DNA of 64,000 nt from Pseudevernia furfuracea. Lineage: Eukaryota; Ascomycota; Lecanoromycetes; Lecanorales; Parmeliaceae. Under the pieces are notes generated by a model. That model worked only from the letters and a program-made list of their open reading frames with translations, was not told the DNA's origin and made no database searches. A program made the translations under genes and the position numbers. Of this stretch, positions 57,701 to 64,000 are shown piece after piece. The first letter of the stretch is position 1. The number at the start of each line of letters is the position of its first letter. The stretch spans positions 310,001-374,000 of the forward strand of contig JAIUPT010000024.1 of assembly GCA_022315425.1 (NCBI GenBank). The letters run 5' to 3'.

Positions 57701-59249
57701 TTTCAATTAATTCTCTCGTATACACTGAGAGCTCGTCATGCAAGACGAATATAAATCTCTCATGAACAACAATACTTGATGTCTAATTCAGACGTCTTTA
57801 GATGCTTATATTCTGAGAGGTCGCTGAGTTTATATCGTGAAGCGAGATCTCGCTGAGAAAGTTATTCGCTATAAGACTCGCTAAGTGATTCGAGAATTCG
57901 AATAACAGAAGGGTCGTGACTATTATAACACGTTCGTCTTAGTGATTAAGTTTATGAATTATAAGACGATCTTTGCCCTGACAGCGACTCTAAACTGAAA
58001 CGTGAAACAAATAAACGTCAAAATCGTCTTTCTCTACGATAACGTTCAAGAGACGATTTATGTGCGACAGCTCGATAATTTCAGCAAGAACGACATTAAA
58101 GTTTATAAGCTAAATAAGACTCTCTATGAACTCAAGTAATCTCTTAGAATTTGATATTAGTACTTCTCGAAATATATAAAGAAACTCGAATTAATACTCA
58201 TCGAATCGAACGAGAGTGTCTTTATGAACGTCAAGAAGAACATCATTATAGCCCTCTATATGAACGATATATTAATCACCGATCTCAGCAAAATCGACAT
58301 TCAGCGCATCAAAAAGACCCTCAATAACAAGTTTCACATGTTCGACTTGAGACCTTACGTCTATTATTTAGACATGATCGTTAAAAGAGATCGTGTCGTC
58401 GATATTCTTCGTCTGGGACAAGCAGTCTATGTCACTCGTTTCTTAAAGCATTTCAATTATTAAAGTCTCAATTCAGCCTCTACGTCTCTAAAAACCAGTC
58501 GCAAGCTACAATCTGCGAAAGAGAACTATATTGCCTCGAGAAAGCTATGCGAGAACTATTAATCTATCGTGAGATCCCTTATATATGTCATGTTAAAAAC
58601 TCGTTCTAATATCGTCTATACTGTCTCTCTTATCAGCCGCTATTCAGTCAACTCGACTCAGACACACTAAAATACAGTGATTCGAATCTTTCGATATCTT
58701 AGAGACACGATATACTACGAACTAGTGTACAAAGAATCCCTTCAAGCCCTCATCGAATACATCGATTTCGATTGAGCTAACGACTCGACCCGAAGATCTA
58801 TCTTCGACTACCTATTCAACGTCGATAGCGACGTCATTAGCTGATCATCAAAGCGTCAAGTCATCGTCGCGTTATTCACTTGCGAAGTCGAGTATATCGA
58901 TCAAACGTTGACTATTAAAGAAGTTATTTGATTAAAAACTCTTCTTAATCAACTTCTGCGACCTCGAGACTCTAACTCGAAAATTATTATAATCTTCGAC
59001 GACAATTAGAGCGCAATTGCTCTCGTCAAGAACGCTTAGTTTTATACTCGTATCAAGCACATTAACATCGCTCATCATTTCGTGCGTGAAAAAGTCAATA
59101 ACGACATCGTGAACATGCAATTCGTACTCACGAATAAACAAATAATCGACGATCTCATCAAAGCCCTCTGCCTCGACAAATTCGTTATCTTTCGCGATGC
59201 CCTTAAGATGAAATCAGTCTCAAAACATCTTCTCAGCGTCAAAGACTAA
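54786..59249 (+). pseudogene. C5 gag and pol
   Basis: The gag start reads ATA at 54786 where C2 has ATG. Gag ends with CSSCKVANRKFRHFSIKC (about 55525-55577), keeping the knuckle histidine. Protease VVVDSDCSRYSF (about 55915). Integrase: ILYMLDMNVNLLSIDKL (about 56100), then the core and KRIQKKLVNKSEKCVLLRYE (about 57030). Linker and RT start 57513-57710, RT catalytic region ALYMNDILIT (about 58250), LGQAVYVTRFLKHFNY, RNase H to the stop at 59247-59249. Many stops. Confidence 0.87.
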
Positions 59250-59675
59250 CTCTTAACGCTCTTGCTTTTAATCTGAAGTCGTTAATTTCAGAGAAGTGAC
59301 GCTATTCACCTTATCTGTGAACGTCAGATCTTTGATTTTCTTTCACTGCTTCTTGTTTCACCCTCTCATGTATTTATCGACCTCGTTTTGATAGAAATTG
59401 AATATGCACTAGGTCTATTTTAAAGAAAACTTTCAAAAAACCGCCTTTTTTCGAAAAATGAAAGTTTTGTATAAAGAATCAGAACGAATTTTTACATGTC
59501 TTCGAATTTAACATAGTCGTTTTCAGAACTTGATCCGAATTTGACATAGTCGTTTTCAGAACTTGATTTCTTCACTTTTGTGAACCGGACTTCGCGTTAA
59601 CCCGATTAGGGTTTTTTGCGTCGCGAAGTGCGAAAATCGTATTTTCGCATTTTTGAGTATGCGAGCGAAGAGGAG
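59250..59675 (+). other. C5 3' untranslated region and polypurine tract
   Basis: Colinear with the 3' UTR of C2 and C4, with the 33-bp duplication near 59505-59570. GCGAGCGAAGAGGAG lies directly before the LTR. Confidence 0.75.
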
Positions 59676-59797
59676 TGTCAAAATTCGAGTCACGTGACAT
59701 GGTCACGTGATGCGCTAAGGCGCATCCTCATAGTCGCTCTTTACTCTCGTAGCATTCTATAGTTAATAACTAAGTGTTCTACCACCTATTTTTCACA
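59676..59797 (+). repeat. C5 3' LTR with CCTATTTTTCACA end
   Basis: Shares the unusual terminal variant with the C4 LTR and is followed directly by the minus-oriented 3' UTR of C6. Confidence 0.87.
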
Positions 59798-62700
59798 AAA
59801 AATTCGTTCTGGTTCTTTATATAAAACTTTCATTTTTCGAAAAAAGGCGATTTTTGAAAGTTTTCTTTGAAATAGACCTAATGCACATTCAATTTCTATC
59901 AAAACGAGATCGGTGAATATATGAGAGGGTGAAATAAGAAGTAGTGAAAGAAAATCGAAGATCTAACGTTCATAGATAAGGTGAATAACGTCACTTCTCT
60001 GAAATTAACGACTTCAGATTAAAAGCAAGAGCGTTAAGAGTTAGTCTTTAACGCTGAGAAAATGTTTTGAGACTGATTTTATCTTAAGGGCATCGCGAAA
60101 GATAACGAATTTGTCGAGACAGAGGGCTTTAATGAGATCGTCGATTATTTATTTATTCGTGAGTACGAATTGCATGTTCACGATGTCGTTATTGACTTTT
60201 TCACGCACGAAATAATGAGCGATGTTAATGTGCTTAATGCGAGTATAAAACTAAGCGTTCTTGATGAGAGCAATTGCGCTCTAATTGTCGTCGAAGATTA
60301 TGATGATTTTCGAGTTAGAGTCTCGAGGTCGCAGAAGTTGATTGAGAAGAGTTTTTAGTCAAATAACTTCTTTGATAATCAACGTTTGATCGATATACTC
60401 GACTTCGTAAGTGAATAACGCGACGATAACTTGACGCTTTGATGATCAGCTAATGACGCCGTTATCGACGTTAAATAGATAGTCGAAGATAGATCTTCGA
60501 GTCGAGTCGTCAGCTCAATCGAAATCGATGTACTCGATGAGGGCTTGAAGGGATTCTTTGTACACGAGTTCGTAGTGTATCGTGTCTCTAAGATATCGAA
60601 AGATTCGAACCACTGCATTTCAGTGTGTCTGGGTCGAATTGACTAAATAGCGACTGACAAGAGAGACAGTATAGACGATATCAAAACGAGTTTTTAACAT
60701 GACATATATGAGGGATCCCACGACGAATTAATAATCCTCGCACAGCTTTCTCGAGATAACATAGCTCTCTTTCGCAGATTGTAGTTTACGACTGATTTTC
60801 AGAGACGTAAAGGCTGAATTAAGACTTCAGCAGTTGAAATGCTTTAAGAAACGAGTGACATAGACTGCTTGTCTCAGACGAAGAATATCGACGACACGAT
60901 CTCTTTTGACGATTATGTCTAAATAATAGACGCAAGGTCTCAAGTCGAACATGTGAAACTTGTTATTAAGGGCCTTTTTGATGCGCTGAATGTCGATTTT
61001 GCTGAGATCGATAATTAATACATCGTTCACATAGAGGACTACAGTGATACCCTTCTTGACGTTCATAAAGACACTCTCGTTCGATTCGATAAGTATTAAT
61101 TCGAATTTCTTCATGTACTTCGAGAAGTGTTGATATCAAATTCTAAGAGATTGCTTGAGTTCATAGAGAGTCTTATTCAGCTTATAAACTTTAATATCGT
61201 TCTTGCTGAAATCATCGAGCTGTCGCACATAAATCGTCTCTTGAACGTTATCGTAGAGAAAGACGGTTTTGACGTTTATTTGTTTCACGTCCCAGTTCAG
61301 GACCGCTGTCAGAGCAAAGATCGTCTTATAACTCATGAACTTGATCACTGAGGCGAACGTGTCATGATAGTCACGACCCTTCTACTATTCGAAATCTCGA
61401 ATCACTCAGCGAGCCTTATAGCGAGTGACTTTCTCAGCGAGATCTCGCTTCACGATGTAAATTCAGCGATCTCTTAGAATATAAGCATCTAAAGACGTCT
61501 AAATCAGACATCAAGTATTATTATTCATAAGAGATTTGTATTCGTCTTATATGACGAGCTCTCAGTGCATACGGGAGAGTTGATTGAAAATGACCTATTG
61601 ATAGATCGTCGACTCGAAAATATTCGATTTATTAACATGATTCGTTAATAACGCAAAGGTCGCGAATATTCTCGAGAGAGGGTCAGATGATAAGTCTCGT
61701 AGATTCGAAATCGTAATATCGAAATGATCAAGGAGTACTCTTTAAATCGCACTTAACTCGAGATCTTCGCGAATCATTTCGACGACAGTGAGAGAACGAG
61801 TTATTCTTTCGATAGCTAATAATGTAGTAATTAATCGAGAGACTCGCGCGAACGCGATTAATAATACGACTCGTGTAAGGGACGAGAACTTTGATATAAA
61901 CGTCTGCTTTTCAGCTAATCATAAGAAATTTGATCTTAATCTATTTATTATAGATACAGATACAGTCGTTGAGGGCTTTATAATAAAAGCAATGTCTTTC
62001 GAAATGTTAGTAATATATTATTCATTAAGTGTCTCCTCTACAGCGAATGTTAATATATAAAGACGTTATCGCTTGATCGAGAACTCATAAACGTTCGTTT
62101 TTTCTTCGAGATTCACAATCAAGAAACGCTTCTCAACGAAGTGAACATTATTAACTCGAATAATCTTCTTCTTGATGAGATTATATAGACGAAAAATAAA
62201 CTCCCCTTCATATCTCAGAAGAACACACTTTTCGCTTTTATTTACGAGTTTCTTTTAAATACGCTTCAACGTATAAACGATGAAATCAATCGTTCGCAGA
62301 TGAAATAAAATAAGCTTTCGATAATAAAAAGTCTCAAATGACGTTACAATGATTCGAACGTTGAGGGATCGCAACATCAAATAATTGATGATGGTCACGA
62401 TTTCGAGTCAGAAAGACTTGTTGAGCTGGGAACTTAATAGTATAAAATGCATCTTATATAGCAAGATCTACTCAAAACGTTCGATCGTCTCGTTTATTTC
62501 GAGATTCTCAGATACAGTGAGCTTCTATCTGATTTCGCACTAAAGAAGATAATTCAAGAAGATCTTAAATATATACTCTCTCTCATTGTCGAGACGAATA
62601 CGATAGATCTTATAGCTTCGTGACTCTAGAAAGACTTTAAAACGTAAGAACATAACAAACGTTTTATTCTTATAACGAATATAGTACACTTCAAAGTAAG

Positions 62701-64000
62701 AGATGAAATCATTCTTAAATATTATAAAGTATCTGTAGTTATTAAATTCAGTAGGGGATAGAGACTCTACGAGATTACTATAAACAAATTCGTTAGACTA
62801 CGTTTCTGACTCTGTGAGACTATCATAAGAAACAGTCTTCTAACGTCTTATGATATAATATTCGCAGATGTACTTCTTCGTAATGTTCTTGATAAAGTTC
62901 ATCTTAACGATTATATTTGAGAGCTTATTTAGATTGTTCTAATTTAAATGACTCATGCGAGCATGTTAGAGTTGATAAATAAGATTCGAGAGTATATTAT
63001 AGACGATTAGAGCACTGTTTCGACTCTATTAGAGATTCAAAAAGAAGAGATCACGATTACGAGTATCGATAAGCTTCAGATCGTTCTTGATGAGAATGTA
63101 CTCTATCTTATAAAAGAAGACAGCGATGTCGAAGTTTAGAAGTTTATCGATCGAGAGAAGATTGACGTTCATATCGAGCATATATAAGATATTTCGCAGA
63201 GTGACTATCACACACTCTCCTCTAATCACACAGTCGAGACTAATGATATTATAGTCTTAAGACTGCACTTCGCTTCTCTCGATATTCTTGATCGATCGAA
63301 AGTAAATCTTTTCGTAGATAATGAACATCGAACGATTCGCGAAAGAATAACGAGAGCAGTCTGAATCTACGACGACTCGAATAAGAAGATTTACGAAATC
63401 CGCAGTCATGAGACTATGTTCGAGAGCTTTCGTGACGATTAGATTGATGACTTGATCATCAACCGCATCGAGGATATTGAAGTCGTTCGAGTTGATATTC
63501 GAATAGTGCATAATGAAGTTTAGTTCCTTCAGAAAGATATAATTAACATTAAGATAATCGTTCTTCTCTGAAGCAGAGACATTAAAAGACGTCTCTTCGA
63601 TGCGCTTACGCTTGTTGCTTGAGAATTTATTCTCGAAGTCAAAGATCTTTATCTTCTTCTTCTTTTTTTCTTTCGTTATGAATTTCTCAGACTTGAGATA
63701 AGAGAACTTGATTCAACATTTAATAAAGAGATATCTAAATTTACGATCAGCTATCTTACACGAAGAGCAGATCTCACGATTAATGTTAAAGTCGCCGAGA
63801 TTATTGAAAGCAGCTTGTTTACCTTTATCCTTATCATTACGAGCGATATATATAACGAGTTCTTCTTCTTTGAAGAAGATTCTAACTTCTTTATTCACGA
63901 CGATCACGATAATCTCTTAAAACTTGACGAACTTGTTCTTAAAGAGATCATGATTTTGAATATAACTTGACTCGAATATGTTATAAGAGTCGTCAAGTTT
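59798..64000 (-). mobile_element. Copia copy C6, truncated, runs off the window
   Basis: Minus orientation, starting inside the 3' UTR without its own LTR and continuing through RNase H, RT, INT and PR into gag at the window end. Confidence 0.85.
60041..64000 (-). pseudogene. C6 pol and partial gag
   Basis: Stop at 60041. RNase H, then RT with VLYVNDVLII (about 61020), LRPCVYYLDIIVKRD and ALTAVLNWDVKQINVKTVF (61348-61136). Integrase at about 62000-62900. ILYMLDMNVNLLSIDKLLNF (63229-63029) precedes protease VVVDSDCSRYSF (about 63360). Gag end CSSCKIADRKFRYLFIKC (about 63715-63770), and gag continues past the window edge. It has the same YVND, DSDCSRY and knuckle His-to-Tyr changes as C1 and C3. 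Confidence 0.83.

Larger units (their letters stand above)
53298..59797 (+). mobile_element. Copia copy C5, full length with both LTRs (6.5 kb)
   Basis: The only plus-oriented full copy. 5' LTR 53298-53419, primer site 53420-53437, leader, ORF1, gag, PR, INT, RT, RNase H to 59249, 3' UTR with the 33-bp duplication, polypurine tract, 3' LTR 59676-59797. No matching 5-bp duplication flanks it (TATCG left, AAAAA right), so the neighbourhood was rearranged. Confidence 0.9.

Overview
The window reads as a transposon graveyard from a filamentous fungus, most likely an ascomycete; the species cannot be told. I found no host housekeeping gene, rRNA or tRNA in 64 kb. Almost every recognisable protein is a transposon protein full of stop codons. 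The DNA is eroded by C-to-T and G-to-A changes that resemble fungal repeat-induced point mutation (RIP). By eye, the preferred context is C followed by C, then C followed by A, while CpG is spared. This explains the many TCG and CGA triplets.

Layout. (1) 1-1531: a small Ty3/gypsy-type LTR element without pol, carrying a tandem array. (2) About 1745-21351: one large Helitron on the minus strand. Its Rep/helicase gene is cut by a Ty1/copia element (C1, 4211-16050), which is itself cut by a second copia copy (C2, 5980-11498). Both insertions have perfect 5-bp target duplications. A further insertion of about 1.45 kb with a CAGCCATT-type satellite (16373-17365) also interrupts the Helitron gene. 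(3) 21352-41841: three copies of a 4,887-bp DIRS-order (Ngaro-like) tyrosine-recombinase retrotransposon. D1 is complete on the minus strand. D2 is minus, split in two and lacks its last 739 bp. D3 is plus, complete, inserted in D2, and interrupted by a chromodomain Ty3/gypsy element (G1, 29421-35983). (4) 42349-46446: a Mutator-like (MULE) transposon with a FAR1-type transposase and terminal inverted repeats. (5) 47525-64000: four more rearranged copia copies of the C1 family (C3 to C6), some tail to tail.

How the parts work together. Each family had its own cut-and-paste, copy-and-paste or rolling-circle machinery, and none looks autonomous now. The copia family has 122-bp LTRs, a primer site matching the anticodon arm of initiator tRNA-Met, and a gag-PR-INT-RT-RH order. 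The DIRS family encodes an open 223-aa Gag, then RT, RNase H and a tyrosine recombinase, between split direct repeats A1...B1-A2-B2. The insertion order can be read directly: Helitron first, then C1, then C2; and D2, then D3, then G1. The least eroded sequence is the youngest by nesting, C2.
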